Below, one piece after another: positions 44,991-55,640 of a stretch of DNA of 64,000 nt. Below the pieces are notes generated by a model, which saw only the letters and a program-made list of their open reading frames with translations, made no database searches and was not told the origin of the DNA. The stretch lies in the NCBI GenBank assembly GCA_014529385.2, contig CM043942.1, forward strand, positions 5,001-69,000, given 5' to 3'. The position numbers were made by a program, and so were the translations under genes. This DNA comes from Adiantum capillus-veneris. Taxonomy: Eukaryota > Streptophyta > Polypodiopsida > Polypodiales > Pteridaceae. Each line of letters starts with the position of its first letter. Positions within the stretch are counted from its first letter, which is position 1.

Positions 44991-46195
44991 CAATATAGAA
45001 ACATTGACATCCACAGCTAGGAGCTGAATGCAATGTTGACCACCATATACAATTTCATCAAGCAAAGGTTGCTTTGGAACAAGTAGTATTGGACAATCGC
45101 TAACATGTGATAGCTCCGCTGTAGATGCTATTTTTCTATCGGGAAATGTTATGATTCTCAATCAATAGCACAATTTGGCAAGGCCGTTTCCCTATGAAAT
45201 TTTGACAAGGTCAATTTTTTGTACTTGATCGACAAGGTTGATTCTCTTTGCTATGACATCTGCCATCCATCGCATTTGTAGGCAATGAGGCCAGATGTAG
45301 TTCTATGAAGCAAGGCTTCCATTCATGCATCTTGCATTGAGACTCCCCATGTTTGGCATATGCAATGAGCATACAAACTTGGGATGGATTTGGCAAAATG
45401 CTTGCAGATTCTTTCATTCCGTATACGACGGATGTATATGATACACGAGGGCGAATATACATATACGACAACTCTCTCTCGCACGGCAGATTTGGCTATG
45501 AGCCACCTTTACACGAGCTTTTCCTTTGGAATTTTATAACAACTGGTTGCGGCAACACCTACCAAGTTAGCCAAGTTCAAGTTTTTCTAGTTTTTTTTTT
45601 CCATGTTTACACTTTCCTTGGCAATTACTGTCATTGTGCAAAGCAAAGTGCTTTGGCAATTTTACATGAAGCACGGCTTCTCCCTTGTGCCGAGATACTG
45701 CCATTGATTTGGAATCAAGGGCTTTGGCACACAAGTTTGGGGAACTGGAAAAATAGGGAATGTCAGCTCACAGAATCCCTACTAATTTCTTCTGTGCAAG
45801 GCACTTAAGCAGGTGGCATGAATTCCACCACTTTATGTATTATGCTTCCGCTATCACACTCGCAACTCTGTCAAGGACACACTAAGTGATGGATTGTTGA
45901 ACCTGCTAGTTGGTTGCTATCAACACCCAACAGCACTAAAAGGAACCTAAATCTAGGACTTCTTTCACGGGCAATGTGCCAATGCTAAGTCATTTTCATA
46001 CACTCACGACCCTGCAAGGCAGGTAGATCAAGATGTGGTTGTGTTTTTCTGTTACCTCTCTCAATGAGAGAGTCATAGCAGAAACTTGTTGCATGCTTAT
46101 AGGATACGTTGCACGTAACAAACAAAAAACACGCTAAAAACTAGTCACAAGGCCTCCTAGAGAAGCTTTTTGACACCTTAGGGTATCAAAAGCAC
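44991..46195. other. No gene recognised; possible leader of family C
   Basis: This stretch immediately precedes family C gag. I found neither a TATA box nor a primer-binding site that would define an LTR for C. A weak minus-strand similarity to PPR (MLIAYAKHGESQ near 45380) is too short to call. Confidence 0.3.
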
Positions 46196-48927
46196 ATGCA
46201 CTTACGCTCTGGGCGGGTGCTAGAACACGAGCATACTGAGGATGCCTCTGTTCATACGGACACCCATTACCCATCCACGATAGGCTCTAGACCCTCAGCG
46301 GGGACACAAGGTAGCACCACCCAAGACCCTAAAATAGTCGCTAGTGATTCCTCCTCCGACTCAGAAATCATGGAAGCATACCCTACCCAGAACACTGAGA
46401 GAGAAGGCCATGCACCTCCCGAAGCTCCACACCCTAGTACTAGTATGTTTAGCCGTTTCATGGAAACATTAGGTAGAGCTACTCGCTCGGAACCTGATGC
46501 AAATGAAGCACACGAAGGGGGTGGGAAAGTGGACTCTCCTTTCACATCGCACATGGACCCACACCCCCAAAGAGTGTCCATGTGGATATCCTGCCAACTT
46601 CTTACCAAGAAGGCCCTGTTGAGCTGCCTCCTTCAGAAGTTCCCTCTAGAGTACCTTTGGTGACAAGTAAAACCACGGGGAGCAACATTGCTTCTACCTC
46701 ACAAGAAACCGTTAACACGTCGACTCTAGAAGGATTGTTCATTAATGATCATTGGACATACGACCTCCACACTGAGGTGTTGACGGATCTACACTCTGGC
46801 CACGCCTACCATGTAGGATGGATAGAGATTGTACAATCCACCTCTAGTGCCACGAGCATCGAAGATCAATAGAAAATGATCTGTAATGTTATCCATGGCA
46901 TTATTCAATCGGAAAGGCAAAATCGAGGGGTAAATATACTCTCAACTGGCCCCATGAGATTTCTGGATACGAGCAAGGCTCAACAGCCTACTCTATCACA
47001 AATGGAGACTCCTCTAATGAGCCCCATGGACCCATCTTACGTCATTTCACCTGGGGTCTCTATGCAATCTGAGCCTCCGAGCGACAACTTTAGCTTCCCT
47101 AACTTGGCTCAACCCTCTATTAAGGAAAACACAGTGCTCACTCCAGGGATAAGCCTGACAGAGAATGTACCGATGACATCTACGGTTAGCGCAGTGCCAC
47201 TACCTAGTGTCGTAGTACCTAATATGGGGCCTCGACCGTATGTGCCTCTAGCCCCTTATGCACACATGGCCCCCACACCTCCAATTGTACCACTTGTTTA
47301 TGCTCCTCGAGTGCCGCTCCCTAGCCCTTATCCGAGTGGACCTATGCCCGGTTATGTTCCCTATCCTGCATCATCCACACATATGCCAAGACCGGTACCC
47401 GTCCCTCTCCCACATATGATTCCAAGAGTACCTCCACCAGCCCTGCCTCCTCACATAGGTGACTTGGCAGCGTTTGCTCAAACCATAGGTCGATCTATCG
47501 CGGAAAATATGCGTCATGCATTTGATAGAGAGCCTAGAAGTAAGGCAGTACAAATTGCCAAACTCACGCAAAAATTCAATGGGGACGAAGATGCTAGAAA
47601 ACACATTGAAGTATTTGAACAAGTATGTGATTCCTTAGGGGAACGCAACAAACTACATAAGTGTAATGCCTTAAGCTTGACATTAAGTGGGAAGGCTGGA
47701 GATTGGTATAGAACCCTAAGGGTGGACGAGAAAACAATCTACCCTACCCTTCGAAGGTTGTTTCTAAAGGAGTACATACGAGAAGGTGTGCTTTGGGGTG
47801 TAGCATCTCAGCTACAGAAGGCCGAACGTAAGGAAGGAGAGTCAGTATGGGACTTCATTAGTCGTCTAAAGCACTTAAACTCTCGCTGCCCTGTAAATGA
47901 GCGCTTCAACAATAACCAACTGCTTGATCGATTCATTCGAGGGTTGAGAAATGAAGGAATCTATAATGGACTAGTGATTAGAGGTATCACAACCTGGGAA
48001 GATGTCACTGCCAATGCAATCCAATTAGAGGATAACTTGATGATAGCAGGCATGAGGGTGTCTACTGACACGAGATCCACTAGCTCACAAGCCATTGAGT
48101 ATGAACCCATGACTGCAAAGCCCATTGCCAATGAGCCAAAGGTATTTGAGACATTCTTGACAGAACTCACCAAGGCAATCCAAGAGTCTCTTAAGGATAA
48201 TCGACCCCCTCAAAATAGTCACATGTATCCAAGAAGGGAGCAACAATGGTGTTCCATTTGCTTAGGTCCACATAGCACTAGTGAGTGCCCTACGTTTAGA
48301 GTAAAATTTAATGGAACTTGCAACGCATGTGGTAGGTATGGTCACCAAGCTAAGGATTGTTTAATGATCAAACGTATGATGGCAAATAGACCACCTGTAG
48401 CCTGGACGGATGCACCTCGAGCTCCTGTATTGATGCCTGCTCCACCTGTTGAGTAACTACCGCAACACATGGTCCCTAGATCTCAAAATGTTGTACAAGC
48501 TACACCACTACCACCTCCTGTGCTAGGACCATAGCCCCCGCATCCAAGAGTCGCCCCTATGAACCAAGTGGGTTGTGAGCCATCTAATGCTTATGCAGAT
48601 GGCTGTGAGGAGGAAATAGACACTAGTATTGCCTACGGACTTGATACATTGGAAGAGTGTCCTATATACTACATGGAAGATTGTTGGGGGCAAGTCAAGC
48701 CGGTTTATCAAGCTGCTGCTCTCGCATCCAGAGGTCAAAATATCAACACCCAGGCTAGGAGGCCACCTCTTCAATGCTACGAGTGTGGTGGACCACATCG
48801 AGCAGCGGAGTGCCCTATTAGGCTGCAAAAGAATGCTGCACAGATGCAAATGAATCAAGGGAGCACGTTTGCAATGCCAATACTCACATGTAATCGTTGT
48901 GGCATAGATCACTTGATTGCTCAATGA
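46196..48927 (+). pseudogene. gag: Family C gag with multiple zinc knuckles
   Basis: The start MHLRSGRVLEHEH matches the start in the minus-strand copies (22491, 31893). The N-terminus is Ser/Asp-rich; a frame change near 46600 leads to TYDLHTEVLTDLHSGHAYHV. A proline-rich region precedes the capsid core (GDLAAFAQTIGRSIAENM, LTQKFNGDEDARKHIEVFEQ, GKAGDWYRTLRV, ESVWDFISRLKHLNSRCP). The nucleocapsid has knuckles CSICLGPHSTSEC, CNACGRYGHQAKDC, CYECGGPHRAAEC and CNRCGIDHLIAQ, the last ending in TGA where Cys is expected. Three of the four use C-x2-C-x3-H-x4-C spacing instead of x4. Internal stops: TAG 46870, TAA 48454, TAG 48532. Confidence 0.85.
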
Positions 48928-49725
48928 CCCTATAACCCAAATGTGCCTAAAATCACACCCCTAAATTTGGTCAAAATTTCTAGTGTGACGTCGCCAATAC
49001 CACCCGTCGCACCCGCTTATGCGATTACACGGTCCATGCTTCAAGGGCCAGGCCATATCCTCGAAGAGAGAGATACGGCGTCAGTTATCCAAGCAAAGAA
49101 AAAGAAGACATGAAGGAAGAGGTCGCAGAATACGGGAAATTCAAAGCCAAGTTCCAAAACAAACATAGGAACAGGAGATGACCCCGTGTATATGAATGAC
49201 CTCGAGGATGATTCAGATTCAATCGAGACAATGGAGACTAGAACCAATACCACAAAGGGAAAGACCGACAAAGAAAACCGTAACATGGAACCAAATGAAA
49301 ACCAAATAAGAGAAAACCATAAAGAGCCTCTGAAAACACCACAAGTGTTTCCAAATCCAATCCAAGACCCCCAAGATAAACCGTAGGGGCAAAAAGGGAA
49401 GAATCGTAAAAAGAAGATTGGGACGTACCCAAACCCAGTAGACGAGATTGAGCAGGTGAAACATCTAAGAGGTTTAGTGGAGGAGACTCAAGGGGAACTA
49501 GAACCAGAACCCATGCATGTCAAAATTCATGACACAGTGTTTCCCACGCAAGTTCATCCACCCCACATGAACCATAGACCGTTAGCCATATCTAGTATCA
49601 TCCAAGAAGGGAGTGAGGACGGGACATCAGAAAGTGAGCATACACCCTTCTTGTTGGAAAGGATGTTTAACGAAGGAATACCTGATCCCATTGAGGAATA
49701 TGAGACCATCCTCACCAGTTCCTAG
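48928..49725 (+). pseudogene. Gag-pol linker, acidic/basic
   Basis: The gag frame continues after the TGA with VTSPIPPVAPAYAITRSM, a lysine-rich patch, DDPVYMNDLEDDSDSIET and HVKIHDTVFPTQ, interrupted by TGA 49111 and TAG 49384, to the stop at 49723. No domain is recognised. The protease frame overlaps from 49613, so a frame change of one base lies near 49720; whether it is programmed or a mutation cannot be told. Confidence 0.55.
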
Positions 49726-49739
49726 TCAAGGACCTACAC

Positions 49740-50944
49740 CCTGCAAAATGCCAATGAATGTTGCCAAACTAGTGGACTTCATGTCTTCTGAGGTCCGAAC
49801 CACGATCATAGCAAAGTTGTATGGAGATCCTGAGTTATTCCTTGCACTTCGAGCATTCCTTAACGGAGATCTACGAACGGGATTACCGCAATTTGCGCAA
49901 CCAAATAGGCCTGACTCGATTATGATTGATGAGGAAAATCATGTGCAATCACTTGACTTAGATGGACACGAGTCTGTGATCGAGGTACCCATTAACAAAT
50001 TAGGGCAGTATTTTGAAGGCGACGAGTCTAATGCGACCCTACCCATCACTACCAAGGGATTAACTATAAAGGGAATTCTTGATGGTGGTGCGAGAGTTAG
50101 CATCGTTACAAAAGATTGTTGGGAATCCATGGGAAAACCCCGCCTCAAAGTTACTAACATTGTGGTAAAGATGGCAAATGGTACCATAGCCAAACCTATG
50201 GGGATGCTCAAGGATCTTAAGATCAAAGTTCTAGGACACAAGGTACGACATACGTTCATTGTAATGGATTTCTCTAAACACCCTATGTCATATGAAATGA
50301 TTTTAGGACGACCATTCATGAGGGAAGCACAAATGGTTCATGATTGGTCTAAAAATCATGTCTATTTGCAATTCCAATACTCTGTCCTTAGAGTGGATTT
50401 GGTGACTGGTAAGGTACACCCCTTAGGGAGTAAAACCATTATTGATCATCGCTCTGACACCACAGTTCACTCGGCCCCACTACAATATTGTTACACTTGT
50501 AAGAAGGATACAGACATTGGCCAAGATTCTCCTTACATGGATGTGTTACCGGGTATGACGAAATCAGACAACGTAGACTGGGTACACCTAGCTGCAACCA
50601 TAGATACCTGGGGAAATAGAGGAACCACTTGGGTCACACCAGAGGGGGAAGAGGTACCACAAATTGCACCTCTGAACATGATAAGTGCCATACATGCATC
50701 TTCTAAGGGCAAGGCAATTGTGGACCAATCTGACAGTGACACCGATAGCTCAATAGAAGACTTTAACCAACACGACTCAGACACTGACTCCCAGAGTGAA
50801 ACGGATTCTGAATCTCATGAATTAGAGAGTGGAGCAAGTTCAGAGTCAACCGATGATAGCTCCTCCGAGAGTGAAGAGGACACAAACGAGGACTCCTTTA
50901 GTGAGCCAGATCTAAATGCAAATCAAAAGCAGGTCTCAAATTAG
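49740..50944 (+). pseudogene. Family C retropepsin (first protease) with acidic tail
   Basis: After MNVAKLVDFMSSEVRTTI and LFLALRAFLNGDL, the protease reads GLTIKGILDGGARVSIVTKD (active site DGGA, 50081-50092), then VVKMANGTIAKPMGM and YEMILGRPFMREAQM for the C-terminal motif. It is followed by an acidic, Ser/Asp/Glu-rich tail (DSDTDSSIEDF, DSQSETDSESHELES). TAG at 50942 ends the frame, but the same frame continues to 51391 with basic residues (RRRYRANVRARIKKK). The protease would mature the polyprotein in particles. Confidence 0.8.
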
Positions 50945-51400
50945 AAAAAGAAAAACCTTAAGAGGCGTCGATATCGAGCCAATGTACGTGCTAGGATAAA
51001 AAAGAAGAGATCCTCAGCAGAATGGCTCAGTTATATAGGAGCATGTGATGCTCATCAAAAATTGGTAGACAATTGGGGTGAATATCTCCAAAATGTTATG
51101 TGGTGTAGACCACGACCCCATGACATAGCCCAATTAGAGATCATAGACAAGCCAAAGTTGAGCCGCACTGCAAGGAGGCGTCAAAACCAAGAGTTAGCTC
51201 GACAACGCAAGAAAGAAGAAATGGAAGCACAGCCAGAATCCACAGACTTGCATCCTGCACCAGAACATTTCAAATCTTACACCACGGGGGAAGCAAAGGT
51301 TGTGTACACAAAAGCCCAAAGAATACTTATCGATGGGAATAATGGAATCTATGATGGTCCGGCAATAGTTAAAGAAATAGAACCCCAGTGAAGAATCAAA
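50945..51400 (+). pseudogene. Protease-RT linker
   Basis: Open in the protease frame from just after TAG 50942 to TGA 51389. It contains AEWLSYIGACDAHQKLVDNW and LSRTARRRQNQELARQRKK. One extra base near 51390 shifts the frame into RT (EESKPVFIAQDLTEVEEAVL). Confidence 0.55.
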
Positions 51401-52760
51401 ACCTGTTTTTATTGCCCAAGACCTCACAGAAGTTGAAGAGGCGGTCCTCAAAGAGCTTCTCAAGGAATTCAAGGACATATTCGCTTGGACATACCATGAT
51501 ATGAAAGGTGTTCCACCTTCTGTGGTCCAACATACAATCCCTATGATTAGCACTGCGAAGCCCGTACAACAAAGACCCTACCCGATGAATCCTAAGTACG
51601 CAAAGATCATTCAAGAAGAACTAGAAAAGCTTATCAAATGTGGGTTCATATATCCTATTGAACACTCTGAATGGGTGTCTCCAATAGTTATCATGCCAAA
51701 AAAGAATGGGAAACTCAGGGTGTGCATGGACCTCAAAAAAGTTAATGCAGCTACTAGAAAAGACCATTACCCCCTACCATATTCCGAACATGTACTCGAA
51801 AGAGTTGCAGGCAAGGAAGCTTATAGCTTTCTAGATGGGTACTCAGGCTACAACCAAATCACGATAGCGCTAGAGGACCAAGCTAAAATTGCCTTAATCA
51901 CAGAATTTGGCGTGTTTGCATTTCGTGTGATGGCTTTTGGCTTAACAAATGCCCCTGCTACATTCCAACGATTAATAAACACTGCTTTTAAAGAATATTT
52001 GAGAGAGTTTTGTGAAGCTTTCTTAGACGACCTTTGTGTTTACTCTTCTTGGAAAGAACATCTATCATGTTTGCGGAAGGTGTTTGAAAAGTGTAGGTTA
52101 TATCGTATCTCATTGAACCCGTTCAAATGCCAATTTTGGGTCAAGCATGGAGTTATTTTAGGGCATATAGTATCTAAGAATGGTATCTCAACCGATGAGA
52201 GCAAAATTAAAGTGATTCTAGAGTTACCACCACCAACCAATTACAAGGGAGTTCAAAGGTTCATGGGACACGTGGGTTATTATCGACGGTTTATTTTATT
52301 TTTTGCTGAGATAGCACGTCCTTTGTACAAGCTTCTCATTGAATTTAAATGGACTGAAGAGTGTGACCAGGCCTATGAACAATTGAAGAAAACACTAGCA
52401 AGTGCTCCGATTTTAAGGACACCTAACTGGGATGTCATTTTCCATGTGCATATTGATGCATCAAACTTTGCTATTGGGTGTGTTCTCACTCAACCAGGAG
52501 AACATAAATTGGACTATCCCATTAGCTTTGCAAGCCGTCAATTGAACGATGCTGAAAGGAACTACACCACTACAGAGCGAGAAGGTTTAGCAATGGTTTA
52601 TGCAGTAAAGAAATTTCGCTACTACCTTCTGGCAAACAAGTTTGTATTTTATGTGGATCATCAAGCGTTGCTGTATCTGGTAAACAAGCCGTGCTCCACA
52701 GGAAGAATCACACGATGGTTGTTAATTCTTCTGGAGTTTGATTTCACGATAAAAGGCACG
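51401..52760 (+). pseudogene. Family C reverse transcriptase and RNase H
   Basis: RT motifs: [68 protein letters not shown] and EAFLDDLCVYSS with catalytic DD. The connection follows with FMGHVGYYRRFI. RNase H has HIDASNFAIGCVL, TTTEREGLAMVYA and YVDHQALLYLV. The frame is uninterrupted for about 440 codons, and a one-base frameshift at about 52757 moves the end of RNase H (MADHLSRIPNG) into the integrase frame. Apart from the shift, all catalytic residues are in place. Confidence 0.9.
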
Positions 52761-52762
52761 TC

Positions 52763-54285
52763 ATGGCTGATCATTTGTCTCGCATACCCAATGGTGAAGC
52801 CCCTACAGGAGTTGATGATGAATTACCCGATACTTCCCTATTCATAGTTGAGACTATGCCTGAATGGAGTGAGAACATTGTTAAATTTTTAGTTAATGGT
52901 TTTCCACCCAAGGAACTTCGTAAGGATATCGCTCGAAGGCTAGTAAAAGAATGTGAACCCTATTGTTTGATTGCCGAAACTCTGTATAGACTAGGCAAGG
53001 ACGATATTCTTAGGCGTTGTGCCCGCGAGGATGAATATTTGTATATCTTGCAAGAAGCACATATGGGCGTAGTAGGAGGACATTTTTCAGGAGACCTGAC
53101 TGCTAGAAAGGTGCTGCAATCAGACTATTGGTGGCCAACTTTATTTAAGGATGCATCACTTTTTACAAAAGGGTGTGATGAGTGCCAATGCTACAAGACC
53201 ACACAACGCAAAGACAGAATGCCCTTACATCCTATTAAAGTAACCCAACCATTTGAAAAATGGGGCTTAGACTTTGTAGGTCCAATTAGTCCCGCAGCTC
53301 ACAACACTCAATCTCCATATATTCTAGTTGCTACGGACTATGTAACAAAGTGGGCTGAAGCTAAGGCTTCACAAAAAGCTGACGCGAGGACAACAGCCAA
53401 GTTTCTTTTTGAGAACATTATCACAAGATTTGGTTGCCCTTTTGAAATTGTTAGTGATAATGGTACCCATTTTATAAATGAGGTAATAAGAGAGCGTACC
53501 ACGACCTTTATGATATCCCACCATAAGTCTACACCTTATTACCCGCAAGCTAATGGACAAGCTGAGAGCACCAACAAGACTCTAATCTCTATTTTAACCA
53601 AGACGGTAGAAGCTCATCGCACTGCTTGGGATTTGAAGTTGACATCTGCTCTATGGGCTTATCGTACTGCTTATAAAGTGGCTATTAATTGTACGCCATT
53701 CAAAATGGTATACGGCCAAGAAGCGGTTATGCCTTGGGAGTTTGTCATTCCTAGTCTTAGGGTAGCTTCGCAAGAAGGATGGAATGGTAACCCCTTAACC
53801 GAGCGTTTGTATATCTTAGAAAAACTAGACGAAGAGAGACAGTTGGCTGTGCAAAATGCTCTTGTGGAAAAGGATAGGAGAAAGAAATGGTTTGATCGCC
53901 ATGTGAAGGACAAGGACATCAATGTTGGTGATAAAGTCCTTATGTATGGAGTACGTAAAGAGAAGAAAAAGTTGAAATATGCTGGTAAAAGACCATATAG
54001 AGTATGTGAAATTACCCCACAAGGTACCCTTCGTGTGGAAACTCTTGATGGAGTTGAAACCATTGGATTCCTCAATGGGAGTAAATTCAAAAGATATTAT
54101 GATCCTTTAAGCCAAGAAGAACTACGGGCCATTCATCAAAAGAAGGCCGCCAAAGCACAAACCGAGTTAAACAAGATACAAGCTCAAGCTGAGGCTAAGG
54201 AGCGACAACAACGTATAAGACAAAAACGAGAGGCTAACCATGGAGTCACAAATACATTCCACGTGGACTCTGACACACCTCTACG
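52763..54285 (+). pseudogene. Family C integrase
   Basis: Following the MADHLSRI end of RNase H, the zinc-binding domain reads HMGVVGGHFSGDLTARKVLQ and CDECQCY. The catalytic core has Asp in YILVATDYVTKWAEA, Asp in EIVSDNGTHFIN and Glu in YYPQANGQAESTNKTL, giving a full DDE triad. The C-terminal region has VGDKVLMYGVRKEKKKLKYA, then a Gln/Lys/Ala-rich helix (54115-54240). There is no chromodomain. The frame does not stop but runs into a retropepsin-like domain. Confidence 0.88.
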
Positions 54286-54868
54286 ATACCCTATTGAGTT
54301 AAATAGTGCCTATGGAAAAGTGCTATATAACGCCTTATTGGACACGGGTGCTAAATATAATCTGCTATCCTATGGGGTGTGGTGTCAGTTAGGGAAGCCA
54401 CCTCTATCTGAGAGTATTATCCAAGTCAAGGGTGTCAACAAGAAAAAAACTACGGTTTTTGGAATCTAGCACACTTCTGTCAGTTATGACAATGGAATTG
54501 TAGCTCAAGACTTTTTGGTCATGCCTACTGGAACTATGGAGGGTAATATAAACCTAGGCCACACGTGGATGATAGCCACCAAATGCACTATTGATTGGGG
54601 GACTGGGGGTGTTACAACGCAAAAACCAACTCTTAGCCCTACCACTCAAGCCATAGTCCCTGAGATATTGCCTAAGGAAATAAAACCCAAGACATTGCAT
54701 GTCCAGGAGGTTGAACCATACGTCCCCATAGCCCAACTCTCTAGAGCTTTAACTGATGTAGTTGAAAGAAAGCTTGAGACACACAAGAACCATCCTAATA
54801 TAACAGAGAAAACATACAAGTGGGTCTCTAAAGCTTCTGTAGTGAGCATGGTTGATGCAAAAAAATGA
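54286..54868 (+). pseudogene. Second retropepsin-like domain, downstream of integrase
   Basis: In the integrase frame, after RYPIELNSAYGKVLYN, comes ALLDTGAKYNLLSYGVWCQL with the classic DTGA aspartic-protease active site (54341-54352). Then come IIQVKGVNKKKTTVFGI, a TAG at 54467-54469, HTSVSYDNGIVAQDFLVMPT and INLGHTWMIATKCTIDW. The order (active-site loop, flap-like segment, FxVMP, hydrophobic-x-LGxxWM) is that of a complete retropepsin of about 105 residues. The stop is CAG-to-TAG in appearance; the frame reopens at once and runs to 54868. This is separate from, and only weakly similar to, the first protease at 50.08 kb. Its role is unknown; it could be a substrate-binding or regulatory relic or a second maturation protease. 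Confidence 0.75.
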
Positions 54869-55337
54869 AAACCTCGTAAGAACCGTCCCACTCACTCCAA
54901 GAAATGTAAAGAAACGTTGCGTTGGATTCCTAAACGACTATTGGAAGCCCAAGGATACTATGAAGGAAATGATCAAATCTGGGTGCCCAAACGTAAAGTG
55001 TACTCTTACCTGTCACCTGGCCCATGTAAACCCAATCATGTGGCTCCAAAACAAATTGAAAATCGTGGAAAGGAAAAAATCATGGAATGTTACACACCCG
55101 CTCTAGAGCTAGTTTGGGTACCAAAGAAAGAACGATTTGTTCCACCTAGCTCAGGAACAGGGAAATCAAATGAAGCTTCTTGCTCTTCATGTAGTTCCTA
55201 TACGCAAATAGAAGCTTCGACACAACCTCCACCTACCACTGTACATATCCATACAAGCACGAAAGAGTTTGCACCTCCCGGGGTAAGTTCACCACCTACA
55301 ACAATGTTGCAAATAAAATCATGGGAGAGTACCTTAC
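54850..55337 (+). pseudogene. Family C 3' ORF, basic, cut by copia LTR
   Basis: A frame open from about 54890 reads VRWIPKRLLEAQGYYEGNDQ-like sequence, VYSYLSPGPCKPNHV, LELVWVPKKERFVPPSSG and a Ser/Thr/Pro-rich end. Three WxPK-type motifs recur (RWIPKRLLE, IWVPKRKV, VWVPKKER), perhaps a repeat. No family is recognised. The frame is interrupted by the copia LTR at 55338 and no continuation is seen on the other side. Confidence 0.45.
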
Positions 55338-55556
55338 TGAAGTCGCGGAGCGGAGCGTGGGTCGACTCTCTCACACACACACACACACAGTGAGCTTACA
55401 CAGTACAGTACGCAGAGAACTGTTATAAGGGCTATCTCCCAATACCTTAGTATTCACGAAGTATAAGTTAGTATATACAAAGAGTTAGAGGAAAGTGAGT
55501 TAGGCGGGCGGCCAGCCATATTCGCATAAGAGGCCACTTGGGCTTTAATCCCAACA
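55338..55556 (-). repeat. 3' LTR of copia element
   Basis: 219 bases, TGTTGGGATT...GACTTCA on the minus strand. It contains a (CA)n patch at 55371-55390. The adjoining polypurine tract is AAGTGGGAGG on the minus strand (about 55557-55567). Confidence 0.9.
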
Positions 55557-55640
55557 ACCTCCCACTTAAAGTCCAATGTGGCACTTTAAGTAACTGTAAA
55601 TCTATGAACATAAATGTACAAAGATTTACATGGATGCCAT

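Larger units (their letters stand above)
46196..55337 (+). mobile_element. Family C gypsy element, 5' LTR unseen, 3' end cut
   Basis: A non-chromodomain Ty3/gypsy element with a long gag (four zinc knuckles), an acidic extension, retropepsin, RT, RNase H, integrase, a second retropepsin-like domain and a basic 3' ORF. Its frame is cut by the copia LTR at 55338. RT and integrase resemble the Athila/Tat side of the plant gypsy tree. Premature stops at 46870, 48454, 48532, 49111, 49384, 50942 and 54467 are each compatible with a single C-to-T change of CAG, CAA or CGA; one more at 48925 removes a zinc-knuckle cysteine. Frame changes at about 49720, 51391 and 52760 add to this. Confidence 0.85.

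Noticed and set aside
45211-45471. Possible third PPR fragment (MLIAYAKHGESQ)
   Set aside because: A single match of about ten residues without a neighbouring PPR motif; too weak.
54146-54245. Gln/Lys/Ala-rich stretch after integrase as a possible chromodomain
   Set aside because: It looks like a charged helix; no aromatic cage or KWK-x(n)-TWE pattern is present.
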